Part shown: positions 12,501 through 22,899 of the stretch, piece by piece
Layout: the number at the start of each line of letters is the position of its first letter
Numbering within the stretch: position 1 is the first letter of the stretch
Assembly: GCF_026151205.1 (NCBI RefSeq)
Contig: NC_087081.1
Coordinates: 3,291,246 to 3,355,245, forward strand
DNA length: 64,000 nt
Source: Bolinopsis microptera
Taxonomy: Eukaryota > Ctenophora > Tentaculata > Lobata > Bolinopsidae
Reading direction: 5' to 3'
The notes under the pieces: generated by a model
Seen by the model: the letters and a program-made list of their open reading frames with translations, nothing else
Database searches by the model: none
What the model was told of the DNA's origin: nothing
Program-made: the position numbers and the translations under genes

Positions 12501-15500
12501 CGCGGTTTTGTGGATCAATTCTATCTCCCTTCAGACAAGTAAGTGAGGTTTAAGTGAGGTTTAAGTGTGGTCTAACTGTGGTGTAAGTGTGGTGTAAGTG
12601 TGGTGTAAGTGTGGTGTAAGTGTGGTGTAAGTGTGGTGTAAGTGTGGTGGAAGTGTGGTGTAAGTTTGGTGTAAGTGTGTTGTAAGTAATACCTTACAAG
12701 ACATATTTATAAAGTACGAAATGTGGCGGTTTTCCGAAAATTTCGCCATATTTTCGGACCGCCAAAATTTCGGTCGTCGTAATAGAATCCGTCGCATTAT
12801 CTTTTAGCTTATTTCAATGACTGTGCCTTCACTGCTTTATTTTGTTTCTAAAAAGTAATATCAAGTAAAATAAATAAATAAATTCTGGCATCTTGGGACA
12901 AATTATCACCACACCAATGACGAATTGAATGTCAAGCAATACAGTTTAAATTTGCATTAAAATACATGTATGTGCTAACATGAAAGTCTTACAGTCTTAA
13001 TACAGACTAAGTTTGAACATGATTTTACCGAATTTCAGAAATTTCCTTACTGCTTACTGTCACAAAAAATGATGAAAAATACCCTTATTTTCTGTGACGT
13101 CCGAAATTTGACGGTTTTTGTTCAATTTCGCCATATTTTCGGACCGCCAAAATTTCGGTCGTCGCAAATTAAGCCGCCATAAATGTGTCTTGTAAGGTAG
13201 TTGTATAATGTATAACATGTATCTCTCTATTTTATAATAATATTTAGTACATGTATATCTTCTATTTATTGGATTCGGACAATTTCTCTTTACTTTATAT
13301 ATGCCGAAATGTCTATAAAAGTATAAACGGTCACTTATCTGTGCGTATTTCTGCATTATCCCATTATACAGGATCCTCTTTCTCAATTAAAGATTTCGTA
13401 TTTGAATACATGGTTTGTCGCACATGGTTGCACAATTTTCTGCTACAATTTTCTGCTACAATTTCTGCTACAATTTTATCAGATGCTTGAATGAAACATG
13501 TACATGAGTCATGGCGTCAAACGTTAGATTCAGCTCTGATTGTTCTTAAAAAACACAATTAATTGACCGTTTATAATTACTGAAGGACACGTCGTAACAT
13601 GTGATGTTGCTAGGTAACACGAGATGTTACTAGGTAACTCGTCACGTCGCGTCGTCCAACTGTCCAATTGCGATAGGATGACGACAAAGAGACGCACACG
13701 TAGTGATTTGTTATAAAGCTATAACCATGCGTTCCTAATGCACACTCCTGATCGTTTAAATACGTACTCACTTTCTCAATTTTTGTGTATGGTGGATTAT
13801 CAGTCTACTGTAATCACCCTCACGTTACTAGTTTTGTTGTTGCACGTCTGTAGGCTTGTCTGATGCATAATCCAAGAGTTTAACCTTTTGCAATGACCAA
13901 ACATCCCCTAAGACCTAACGAGAAAATTGACCTTCTTCCTGATCAGTGGCGTAACGTTGCCTGTTGTTCCTGATCAAAGTAGTTTTCAGGGAAGCTTCTC
14001 CACCCTTATATTATCTTATGTGATTTGGGAAGAGCTTCCGAAATAAATTCAATCACTGGAGATTTCAACTGCCATATTGACCCTGGAAGATTTTTACGTT
14101 ACGCAAATGCCGGAGTGATCTTAAAAATATCAAAAGCGGGATTAGTTCATATTTCCATAAATATCGATTGAAGCGGATATATTGGTTCAAAGAACTTTAA
14201 AACATACTCAGGTCGGAGCAGATCGTTATTCGTTAGGAAAATGATTAAAACATAAACAAAGTGGCAAGAAAAATTACTTTAAATACACACCATATTAATT
14301 GAATTAGATTTAATTGTGTTTTTGACCCTCTCTAGTCTCTCATCAAATGTGATTTACCTGGGGACCCCAGGCTATTATGTTCATAAACAAAGAGAATAGA
14401 GATTCGGCGGAATAGAGATTCGGCGGAATAGAGATTCGTCGGAATGACAGACTGAGCGCCGCCCAGTAAATATAATATCAATGGATATACAATATAGTCA
14501 TAGAGAATCGGCGGAAAAGAGATTCGACGGAATAGAGATTCGGCGGAATAGAGATTCGTCGGAATGACAGACTGAGCGCCGCCCAGTAAATGTGATCAGT
14601 TCAGGAAGTTTTGTAGTGGTCGATGGTACTTTCACAAGTCTTAAGTTTGGTTACTTAACCGGTTCTCTCGCAGTGTAATTGACGTTAGGTTTTTTCACCC
14701 AACATCTTCATAACTATTTTCCTGTATGCAGATAACTATCTCGTTACTTCTTTCATCTTTTGCCACACTTATCACCGCTTTGTCTTTAGCTCCACATCAT
14801 CTATTGCAACACTTACCGCCGCCTTGTCTTAAGCATCTCCAATATAATAATTGGCATGGCTGATTAGCTCTTAGCTTGATCAGACATAACAGCAACCTGG
14901 TAGTTTTTAAAGTTGATGATTAATCACTCTACACTCGACTATCACGTGAATTTTTTAACACGTCCTCTAAGTGGCTCTGAATGTCTATTCGAAACCCTAA
15001 TCTGATCCCAAACCTAACCCTAAGTCTAACCCAATCCCTAACTGAAGCATATGCTGAAACCATAATCCAGTTTTTCGCTGATATCTTGCTAGGGGAGCAT
15101 TTTAACCCCTTAGTCATGTGGGGTGATTCGGAATCAGCGTTCGAAAATACATCTACTTAAGTAGATTTCAACTGCCAGGGGCCCTTTTAGAGTATAAATA
15201 TAATCGGCTATAAAAACTTCCATTTTTATAACCGATTATACTGCTTTGAAATGGTTATTTTTAGTTTCTTAGATAGTTAGATAACTTATCTGCTCGAACG
15301 ATGATTTATTGTCGCTAGTTTTTGTTTGCAAAACATCCATATCCCCGTTGTATTTCTCTCGAATTTCAGCTTCTTCTGATAAATGTTGCGAACTGATTCA
15401 CAATTCACGTTGTTTATATGTTATTTATATTGATTGAATGCATAGTAAGTAATGAATAAATATGACTAATTGTACAAATCATGGGATCAGACTATTTTAA

Positions 15501-18500
15501 TATTTTATCCTGATATTATGTAGACAGCTCAAACTCTGAATAAAGATCACGTTGATTATAAGCAGTGTCTCATTTCTCAACGACGAGCACAAATAGACAT
15601 AACAAAACTGCAATTTCAATGTAAATGTACCGAATTCCTGTTGGAATAACGGATATCTGACCCAATTCAAGTTGAACATTATAATTAAGAAGGTTGAATT
15701 CTGGAGCCATAGTGTTCAACATGATGCACTGATCGCTGATGGAGATGGTTACATTCTCGATTAAAGCCATGACCACAAGATCAGTCCAGAGTATCCGATT
15801 AATTATCTATAATTCCTTCTGGAGATTAGACATGGCTCTAAATATATAACTACTATATAAGAGTAGAAGTGCAATTAATGAATCAAAAGATCCACATGTT
15901 TCATTATAGTTGATGTTAGTCTGCTCATATATTATCTGTAATATGTCAGATATAATCGGACTGTTCCTTAGGAACAGTCTGATTATAAGCTTGGCTTATT
16001 AAAAGCTTGGCTTATTTTGTCCTTGGTCACGCCTTATCTGTGTTTTTACAGCTTGGGAACCGTTTATTTTTTCAAAATTTTAACATTCGACATAAGCTAA
16101 AATAAAAACAATCATGAATTATGTCCATCCAAGTACATAAGCAGCTTATAATAGAATCACACTATCTCTTTAAAATTTTTGCGAATGACTTCAACCCGTC
16201 AATAGATAGAGTGATCTTAAAAATATCAAAAGCGGGATTAGTTCATATTTCCATAAATATCGATTGAAGCGGATATATTGGTCCGAAGAACTTGAAAACA
16301 TACTCAGGTCGGAGCAGATCGTTATTCGTTAGGAAAATGATTAAAACATAAACAAAGTGGCAAGGAAAATTACTTTAAATACACACCATATTAATTGAAT
16401 TAGATTTAATTGTGTTTTTGACCCTCTCTAGTCTCTCATCAAATGTGATTTACCTAGGGCTATTATGTTCATAAACAAAGAGAATAGAGATTCGGTGGAA
16501 TAGAGATTCGGCGGAATAGAGATTCGTCGGAATGACAGACTGAGCGCCGCCCAGTAAATATCAATGGATATAGAGAATCGGCGGAATAGAGATTCGACGG
16601 AATAGAGATTCGGCAGAATATAGATTCGTCGGAATGACAGACTGAGCGCCGCCCAGTAAATGTGATCAGTTCAGGAAGTTTTGTAATGGTCGATGGTACT
16701 TTCACAAGTCTTAAGTTTGGTCCAGTTACAACTTAACCGGTTCTCTCGCAGTGTAATTGACGTTAGGTTTTTTCACCCAACATCTTCATAACTATTTTCC
16801 TGTATGCAGATAACTATCTCGTTACTTCTTTCATCTTTTGCCACACTTATCACCGCTTTGTCTTTAGCTCCACATCATCTATTGCAACACTTACCGCCGC
16901 CTTGTCTTAAGCATCTCCAATATAATAATTGGCATGGCTGATTAGCTCGTAGCTTGATCAGACATAACAGCAACCTGGTAGTTTTTAAAGTTGATGATTA
17001 ATCACTCTACACTCGACTGTCACGTGAATTTTTTAACACGTCCTCTAGGTGGCTCTGAATATCTATTCGAAACCCTAACCCTCTAATTTGATCCCAACCC
17101 TAACCCTAAGTCTAACCCAATCCCTAACTGAAGCATATGCTGAAACCCTAACCCAGTTTTTCGCTGATATCTTGCTAGGGGAGCATTTTAACCCTAAGTC
17201 ATTAGTCATGTGGGGTGATTCGGAATCAGCGTTCGAAAATACATCTACTCAAGTAGATTTCAACTGCCAGGGGCCCTTTAAGAGTATAATCGACTATAAA
17301 AACTTCCGTTTTTATAGCCGATTATTCTGCTTTGAAATGGTTATTTTTTAGTTTCTTAGATAGTTAGATAACTTATCTGCTCGAACGATGATTTATTGTC
17401 GCTAGTTTCTGTTTGCAAAACATCCATATCCCCGTTGTATTTCTCTCGAATTTCAGCTTCTTCTGATAAATGTTGCGAACTCATTCACAATTCACGTTGT
17501 TTATATGTTATTTATATATTAATTGAATGCATAGTAAGTAATGAATAAATATGACTAATTGTACAAATAATGGGATCAGACTATTTTAATATTTTATCGT
17601 GATATTATGTAGACAGCTCAAACTCTGAATAAAGATCACATTGATTATAAGCAGTTTCTCAACGACGAGCACAAATAGACATACCAAAACTGCAATTTCA
17701 ATGTAAATGTGCCAAATTCCTGTTGGAATAACGGATATCCGACCCAATTCAAGTTGAACATTATAATTAAGAAGGTTGAACTTTGGAGCCATAGTGTTCA
17801 ACATGATGCACTGATCGCTGATGGAAATGGTTACATTCTTGATTAAAACCATGACCACAAGATCAGTCCAGAGTATCCGATTAATTATCTATAATTTCTT
17901 CTGGAGATTAGACATGGCTCTAATTATATATAACTACTATATAAGAGTAGAAGTGCAATTAATGAATTAAAAGATCCACATGTCTCATTATAGTTGATGT
18001 TAGTCTGTTCATATCTGTAATATAATGTCAGATATAATCGGACTGTTCCTTAGGAACAGTCCGATTATAAGCTTGGCTTATTATAAGCTTGGCTTATTTT
18101 GTCCTTGGTCACGCCTTATCTGTGCTTTTACAGCTTGGGAACCGTTTATTTTTTCAAAATTTTAACATTCGACATAAGCTAAAATAAAAACAATCATGAA
18201 TTATGTCCATCCAAGTACATAAGCAGCTTATAATAGAATCACACTATCTCTTTAAAATTTTTGCGAATGACTTCAACCGATAGTTGAGATTTGGTGAATA
18301 TGAACCATGCCTTAACTGGCACTTCACTGCTCAAAGTGCTCATATAGTTTTGACCGATCATAATTACTTAATTACTCTTAATTTGACCGCTTTCAATCAG
18401 GACTTACTTGATTCTGAATGCTTTTAATTTATAGCCACACATCAAGACAATGAACATGGGAACAATTTCAATTCTAAAAGGATACTAAATGCAACTATGT

Positions 18501-19958
18501 GATACTACAATAATTTAATTAGTTCGATTTCAATCTCCTGGTGGAATGCTCTATCACAATGATTTTAGGTTTATTGTATTGATTACTCTAGCGGGGATGA
18601 TTCTGTTTAACCTGTACACTTTGTAGCTCTGTTTAATCGCAGTTTTATTGAGATTAAACCACAAACATTTGAATCAAGCCTGATCGGCCTTTATTCTTTA
18701 ATCAAAAACAAATTAATTTTGATGATATTGAATTCTTTAAACTCTTCACTCTGTCGAGATCTGGTGAGTTGCCCTTATTTGGACCATGTTCCTTTCTTTA
18801 CCAAGGTTCTACCCCTAAGTTCCATGAGCCGTGTAATTGAACTGCTTGGTCCGTCCCAAAATTTAATAAATTATCTTGTTCGACCTAGTAAAATGCGTTA
18901 TTCTGCTTTTATACTTATTATGGGTAAATCTTGAATACATTTGACATGATGCTTTAAAATTTGAAAGCTTTAAAAATAATAACCATTTTGCCCTTGTGTA
19001 AAGCACAGCAACCGATTAGTTTCAAAACTTATCAATCTAGTTCGACCAACGAATATACTAAACTACTGGGAATCGACAAAATGCGAATATATATATGATA
19101 TACATTTTGCTGGAACCATTTAACCATCTGTTTAAGGTCGCAGAGTTGTTTAATGGTTTGACTTAGTGCCGAAAGTGATTTAGCGAACTTCAAATTTGAT
19201 CTCATTTGATGGGAAATCATGGATATGTCTTAAGTGGTGCATTCAAGTATCTTTAAATTCGCTGTCTGGTTGCATTTTCATATGACAGTTGTGCAGGGCA
19301 CGCAAAACTGCAACTTTAGATATGTTTGAGCTTGATTTAAATTCAACATAAGTTTATTTTTAATTATGGTTAATGAAAGTTTTACTACACTCTAGGGAGG
19401 AAAGAAGACCATGGGACTTAGCCTAAAGAATGGAAACTCACCCGCACAGTTCACAGAACACTCGCAATTAAATCAGGTCAGTTTAAAAAATATTTGAATT
19501 TTACTATGGTCTACCACGACGGGAGATAACTACAACTAAAAATATTTTTGTTGTTGTTCAGGCATGATGGGCAGTTTGCAAGAAGCCCGACCCAGTCCGC
19601 CGACTGGTTGAGAGGTAAACTTCAACCATGTCTGTTCCAGCCATGACCAATCACCATCCAGAATCATGAGTGTAAATTTTTCAAAAGAATTGTCCACTCC
19701 CCACTGCAGTTGTATTTGGGCTTTGAGAACAACATTTTATTTCCGGTTTACTGTGTATAGACCTGAATCACAATATCAAATGGTCCTGTGTTGCATTTAC
19801 AGTTCAATAAAACAATGCCGCACCATGGGCGATCGGAAAATCAAAATGTACCAGTGAGAGATTTCAATAACGCAAATATGTTTTTAAACGTTCCAGTGAT
19901 TACCCAAATAAAGTGTGACATCGGCCAATCAATTGGGCTTATCGCTGTCAAAGTGTAA
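3560..19958 (+). CDS. Ig-domain single-pass membrane receptor, 3' portion (partial gene)
   Basis: Phase-consistent exons read: 3560-3651, 4052-4143, 4204-4352, 4582-4692, 7647-7754, 8018-8136, 9663-9744, 19396-19476, and more tentatively 19575-19614 and 19897-19958 (stop TAA). Together they encode about 311 residues. The first two form one I-set Ig domain split by an intron: LVCRAAGDPEPTVSWYK carries the B-strand Cys and C-strand Trp, and SGDAGTWECRATNNAG carries the usual YxC region, with W replacing Y. A Pro/Ser-rich spacer follows, then a transmembrane helix with stop-transfer KRRRQRRLK. The cytoplasmic tail has two YxN sites (YHN, YVN) and a PPLPRR SH3-type motif. Known for such families: cell-surface adhesion or signalling. 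Ligand, name and N-terminus are unknown. No kinase or other enzyme domain is visible. The last two exons rest on weak acceptors. Confidence 0.75.
4144..4179 (+). repeat. 18 bp duplicated splice donor after the second Ig exon
   Basis: The exon end AATGCAG|GTAATTA is repeated: 4144-4161 is followed by a second AATGCAG|GTAATTA at +18 bp. Using the second donor would add Gly-Asn and then an in-frame TAA, ending the protein before its transmembrane segment. Whether both donors are used cannot be told from DNA. Confidence 0.85.
4582..4692 (+). CDS. Transmembrane exon of the Ig receptor
   Basis: A 37-codon phase-0 exon. It opens with LPQ, then about 24 hydrophobic residues (IILSSVLSVVFVVLVGPLLL and on to AVYCL), then the basic stop-transfer KRRRQRRLK. 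This gives a type I topology, with Ig outside and tail inside. The acceptor is TTTCAAG|CTACC and the donor AAA|GTAGGT. The exon's last 31 bp plus the donor are tandemly duplicated just downstream (units 4662-4714 and 4715-4767). Confidence 0.8.
4662..4767 (+). repeat. 53 bp tandem duplication across the TM-exon donor
   Basis: Two 53 bp units, each containing TTTGAAGAGAAGGAGACA, GACGGTTAAAAGTA and AAGTTTAATTTTTG. They copy the end of the transmembrane exon and its GT donor. Reading through the first donor reaches an in-frame TGA at the start of the second unit, so only the first donor continues the gene; the second would give a tail-less receptor. Confidence 0.9.
4799..7330 (-). mobile_element. 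APE-type non-LTR retrotransposon (LINE), 5'-truncated, long intact ORF
   Basis: An 843-codon open frame on the minus strand, inside an intron of the Ig receptor. Residues about 1-95 are the C-terminal end of an APE-type endonuclease (RSPDGRTVNQIDHI, then GSDHYLVRARLR). Residues about 320-620 are a reverse transcriptase: SPGVDGI, LRSTASK, SGFRQNRSCIDQV, FVDFKAAFDSID, SGTGQGDIQGPP, and the catalytic DYADDMA. The C-terminus holds GKRSRGRPRKNW and ends GHSND. The N-terminal part of the endonuclease is missing, so the copy cannot mobilise itself as it stands. The RT block is undamaged, which suggests fairly recent insertion. A second copy lies at 21657-22899. The style recalls RTE-like elements, but I cannot fix the clade. 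There is no poly(A) tail at the 3' end; both copies stop at GGAGACCTT. Confidence 0.95.
7647..8136 (+). CDS. Two cytoplasmic-tail exons of the Ig receptor with SH2/SH3-type motifs
   Basis: Exon 7647-7754 (36 codons) contains RKLVTPEYYHNSAADT; exon 8018-8136 contains NPALYVNPDTSNKLPPLPRR. Both start with a GTA Val codon right after AG and keep phase. YHN and YVN fit the pYxN pattern that GRB2-type SH2 domains bind, and PPLPRR fits the PxxPxR pattern for SH3 domains. These are motif matches only; phosphorylation or binding is inference. Confidence 0.7.
8137..8990. other. Intron of the Ig receptor, nothing recognised
   Basis: AT-rich intronic sequence with no open frame, RNA gene or repeat boundary that I can support. 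Confidence 0.5.
8991..9672 (+). repeat. Dispersed/tandem ~75 bp units ending in an acceptor-like GACAGGTCACG
   Basis: The motif TTTAATAAAATATTTAAGTGGA, shortened here to TTAATAAAATAT, plus TTTCATAATTAA and CTTCC..GACAGGTCACG recurs near 8990, 9036, 9535, 9595 and 9655. The last copy supplies the real-looking 3' splice site of exon 9663-9744 (CCCCGACAG|GTCACG). Earlier copies carry similar CAG|GTCACG ends and could act as decoy acceptors. Confidence 0.65.
9886..10266. mobile_element. TIR element (MITE-like) with telomere-like TTAGGG runs
   Basis: Perfect 20 bp terminal inverted repeats, TACTAAATCGCTCGCCCAAA at 9891-9910 and its reverse complement at 10242-10261. Inside are GGGTTAGGGTTAGGG-like runs (about 10098-10182), CACGTGA motifs and a GCTGATTCCGAATCACCCC block. 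That block recurs on the other strand at about 15110-15150 and 17210-17240. No ORF, so it is non-autonomous. Confidence 0.8.
10267..12540. other. Long intron/intergenic stretch with one R1 repeat copy
   Basis: Contains a partial R1 repeat at about 10550-10632 (CCTGGGGACCCCAGG, then GATTCGGCGGAATGAC). A loose (TAGGTTACTA)n-type run lies at about 11635-11710. No gene is supported; open frames around 11394-12215 lack motifs and splice context. Confidence 0.55.
12541..12687. repeat. 11 bp minisatellite (GTGTGGTGTAA)n
   Basis: About 13 copies of an 11 bp unit, beginning AAGTGAGGTTT and converging on AAGTGTGGTGT. It abuts the left TIR of the 506 bp MITE and creates a spurious minus-strand open frame with a repeated LHHTYTT pattern. 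Confidence 0.95.
12692..13197. mobile_element. 506 bp MITE, internally deleted relative of the element at 30561-32007
   Basis: Begins CCTTACAAGACA and ends with its reverse complement, with TA on both sides, as expected for a TA target duplication. The left ~290 bp match the reverse complement of the right end of the 1447 bp element, including TTTCGGACCGCCAAAATTTC and the AATGTCAAG..ATACA..TGTGCTAA inner part. The right ~200 bp match that element's left end (GACGTCCGAAATTTGACGG type). It therefore kept both asymmetric termini and lost the middle, where the HIRAN-like gene and LINE tail sit. It has no coding capacity of its own. Confidence 0.88.
13198..14112. other. Non-coding stretch left of the tandem duplication
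   Basis: Short imperfect repeats only: (TTTCTGCTACAA)n at about 13437-13478 and GATGTTGCTAGGTAACAC / GATGTTACTAGGTAAC at about 13600-13640. No supportable gene. Confidence 0.5.
14113..16197. repeat. Tandem duplication, copy 1 (~2.09 kb)
   Basis: Starts GAGTGATCTTAAAAATATC and ends GCGAATGACTTCAACC. The same start and end bound copy 2 at 16209-18278. Content: two R1 repeat clusters with GATTCGGCGGAATA runs (14354-14595), a CCCTAA-rich telomere-like stretch (about 14995-15065), a hairpin around 15200-15240 and a near-perfect palindrome near 15955. No gene. It lies in the large intron between receptor exons at 9744 and 19396. Confidence 0.93.
16209..18278. repeat. Tandem duplication, copy 2 (~2.07 kb)
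   Basis: Collinear with 14113-16197 with scattered substitutions and small indels, so the duplication is recent but not brand new. The palindrome is perfect here: 17 bp arms around a TTA loop at 18033-18069. Open frames at 15497-15776 and 17586-17858 are aligned copies of each other, explained by the duplication; they show no protein signature. Confidence 0.93.
18033..18069. repeat. Perfect 17 bp-arm palindrome
   Basis: TATAATCGGACTGTTCC, then TTA, then the exact reverse complement. The equivalent in copy 1 near 15951-15987 has one substitution (GTCTGATTATA). It could extrude as a hairpin; no known function. Confidence 0.9.
18279..19395. other. Intronic AT-rich stretch before the 19.4 kb receptor exon
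   Basis: No RNA gene or transposon end recognised. Open frames at 18719-18934 and 19032-19220 have no motif and no splice context; I do not call them. Confidence 0.5.
19396..19958 (+). CDS. Terminal tail exons of the Ig receptor (first good, last two tentative)
   Basis: Exon 19396-19476 (27 codons, phase 0 at both ends; CTCTAG|GGAGG..AATCAG|GTCAGT) is the only open reading of that stretch and continues phase from 9744. Exon 19575-19614 (GGGCAG|TTTGC..AGAG|GTAAAC) gives FARSPTQSADWLR. Exon 19897-19958 (TTCCAG|TGATTA) ends LIAVKV plus TAA. A C-terminal V-x-V resembles a class II PDZ ligand, which is speculative. Alternative acceptors and a strong GTAAGT donor at 19963 leave the 3' end open. 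Confidence 0.45.
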
Positions 19959-20700
19959 CAGCGTAAGTGTAACAAATCAAAGAAATTTGAACAACACGCC
20001 GTCGTCCGGTCGTCCTATGATCGTTACAAAAAGTCATAAAATGGAAAGCAGAAATTATGTGGATGAACGGTGCAATGGAAGAAATTCAATCATACAATAA
20101 GATATCACAATAGATTTATGTAAAGCGACGGTTACTTGATATACGCTGGGGTTTCTTGTGTGTTTTTAATCATTTGTTCGTTGCATTGAGATCTTTTGTG
20201 GTTTGATCACGCTTTACGATGTTGTACGCATTACTTCGAATATTTAAATCCTTGAAAATTTAAAAGTTTGTGATAACCATGGATATCTAAATTACAAATT
20301 TGTATAAGATTTGAAACTACCAGTACCTATAAAGATTAATTTACGCCCAGGAAACCTTATAGTTTATCGGCTGGGGCCCATCTCCAAAAGTAAAATAAAT
20401 AGAATCGTCCGGTTTTTTTGACAAATGTTCGCCTTGTAAAAATAACGTTTCCTCCCCAGGAGGAAAATTAGGGACTTCGTAGATTTTGAGTTATCCCAAA
20501 AAGTCTTATTTTGGGTCTAATAAAAGTTCGCAGCTTTAACTTTGCAGATTCTTGTCCTCTGATTGGCTGAATTGTGTCACGTGAAGCTGGAATGCGTCAC
20601 GCGTGCAATAAACTTAAGCGCGGGCGCGATCACCTCTAGTAACACGTCTAGCCAGTAAGGTTTGCTGGGTGATCAAAAAGATACAAATATTAAGCGCAAA
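19959..20700. other. Intergenic stretch with promoter-like motifs
   Basis: Around 20560-20610 a CCAAT-type ATTGGCTG box is followed within about 15 bp by CACGTG and then CACGCGTG. This could be a promoter, or sequence carried by a repeat with CACGTG termini. An open frame at 19912-20100 overlaps the tentative last receptor exon in another frame. Nothing else supported. Confidence 0.35.
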
Positions 20701-20706
20701 TTCCAA

Positions 20707-20782
20707 ATCGATTGTAAAACTATAATACAGTTTAGCCTAAACTATAATACAGTTTAGCCTAAACTATAATATAGTTTAGCCT
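20707..20782. repeat. 22 bp tandem repeat x3
   Basis: Three consecutive copies of AACTATAATACAGTTTAGCC plus two bases; the third copy has ATATAG in place of ATACAG. Non-coding. Confidence 0.9.
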
Positions 20783-21044
20783 GATCTTTGGAATTAAAAC
20801 AGTATTACTATTAGCCAAATACCAAATAAACTTTTAAAATTATTAATTGCTAATTTAATTAACACCCTTATACCAACTTTATGTTTTATCTGGAAGTGGA
20901 TAGGAACATCATTTATAAGTTCATTTTTTTAATGCTGAGTGTTCGAAATATCACGTTGATAGAACAAAGGGAAACTGCTTTTTTAGTTAAATGTAGAAGA
21001 TCAGCGTTTCAATATACCTCAGTTTCAATGTAACTTAGACACCT

Positions 21045-21174
21045 GATAATGATTCAAAGGATAATATCCGGTAGTAGAGACAAGTGGAACTATTGTTTAG
21101 GAGCAAACGCAGCTGTAGGTTTCACTTGTCCTACCTAGTCTCTACTACCGGATATTATCCTTTGAATCATTATC
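21045..21174. repeat. Hairpin element with 36 bp perfect inverted arms
   Basis: Arm 21045-21080 (GATAATGATTCAAAGGATAA, continuing to GTAGTAGAGA) is the exact reverse complement of 21139-21174. A ~58 bp loop has a further CAAGTGGA/TTCACTTG match. The size fits a fold-back MITE. No ORF. Confidence 0.9.
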
Positions 21175-21656
21175 TTATCAAGAGACTGATAAATAGCGAA
21201 CATCTCCAGGATCTCATTAGACAACTGACTACACAAATGTAGTTTATCGCTTTTCAAGCTGCAACAATTAAGAATCTTTAACTTTCTTGAAAATTACTGG
21301 GAGGAAGAGTAGGTATACCACTCAATATACTGTTTAGAATGGTTCAGTCAACAATAGTCTATATAGTTTCATACTCTGCCAGTAGAGCATCAAATGAATC
21401 TATTCATTCATAAGTGTTATTCGTACCGTTTAATGTTTTAATGACACAATTTATAAACGTATAAAATTGTATCAACTTAAGACTATACGCCCTGCTTGAT
21501 ATATTGGCGTCGCAATCCTATTAGCATTGTCTTTTGATTTGAATATTGCCCATTTTTTGCCATGAACCAATTAACTGAAAGTGACTGTTTTGTCTTATTG
21601 TGAAAGACCGCCATTCTTCAAGTCTCAATACTGCTATTTTATCAATAAGTCAATAG

Positions 21657-22899
21657 ATGACTATAATATGTTCAAGATGCTGCCGTAAAACTTTTCTGTA
21701 CCTGGCCTTTTTCCCTAAACCTTTCGTTACTTACATTAATTTTGTGGATTTCAAGGCAGCGTTCGATTCTATCAGAAGGGACTTTATTTGGTGCAGTATG
21801 AGACACTATGGGCTGCCTGAAAAATATGTCAGAATATTTCAGTCATTTTTTGGGGGTACCATGAGTGCCGTGAGGGTTAATGGGGAGCTGACAGACTGAT
21901 TTGATGTTAACTCAGGCACAGGTCAGGGTGACATTCAAGCACCTCCTGTCTTTAATTTCTGCCTAAACTTTTCTGCATTTCTGGCTGAGACCAACAAGAT
22001 CATCAGTCAAGGCGCAGTGCTGCAGAAAGAGATGAAGACGGTCGAGGAAAAGATCATTCTGGACACCGATTATGCTGATGACATGGCTATTATGGACAAC
22101 TCAGGGGAAGGCCTACAGGAATCAACTGATCTATTAGTTCATTACAGCTCCTACGCTGGGCTCAGAATAAATGCAAAGAAGACCCAATGCATGGCTGTAA
22201 GCAAGTGCGCCTCCCAGCGACCTTTCATCAAGGATGATTGTATTGAGCTGTCGGTTGAGGGTGAACCCGTCGAGCAGGTTAGCAACTTTGTCTACCTGGG
22301 TGCAACTATTAGTGGGGATGGGACAATCAACAGAGACCTGGATGTCCGTATCCAGAAGGCTAATGGCGCCTTTCATCAGCTCTGGAACATTTGGAATAGC
22401 AGAACTATAAAGACTCCAACCAAGATCAGGATCTATAGTGCTGCTGTCCTCACCATCTTGTTGTATGGAGCTGAAGTCTGGAACACCACCAAAAAGCAGA
22501 TGAAACGTTTCGAGGTTTTCCATCAAACCTCCTTGAGAAGGATCCTTAGGATTAAATGGTTCTTTCATGTAACCAACGACGAAGTTCTTAGGAGGGCTGG
22601 CATCAAGTCAGTTGAGACTTTCATCAGTGCTGCCAGGCTACGTTGGTATGGACATGTAGTTAGAATGCCAGACTCTAGACTACCGAGGTTTCTGTTGAAC
22701 TGGAAGCCAAACTATGGAAAGAGGTCAAGGGGCAGACCCCGTAAGAACTGGAAGTCCTGCGTACTCGAAGATGCTGCTAAGTTTACAGGTGTTGAAAACA
22801 TCGACAACGACAGAAGCTTTGGCTACCAACCGAGTACAGTGGAGACATATGTTACGCCGCAAACGCGATGTGTGTGATGCAGGCCACTCCAACGACTAG
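21657..22899 (+). mobile_element. Broken LINE copy, same family as 4799-7330
   Basis: The RT starts abruptly at YINFVDFKAAFDSI and runs through GTGQGDIQAPPVFNF and the catalytic TDYADDMA to GKRSRGRPRKNWKSC and the terminal DAGHSND. Versus the other copy there is a nonsense TGA (about 21898-21900) where the family has Trp in GWFDVNSG. A frameshift near 22800-22815 moves the last ~30 codons to another frame. It is 5'-truncated: endonuclease and fingers are gone. It is dead, and older than the 4.8 kb copy, judging by its damage. Confidence 0.95.

Noticed and set aside
15497-17858. Two similar open frames (60-90 codons) in the 15 and 17 kb regions
   Set aside because: They are the aligned copies of one non-coding stretch in the 2.1 kb tandem duplication.
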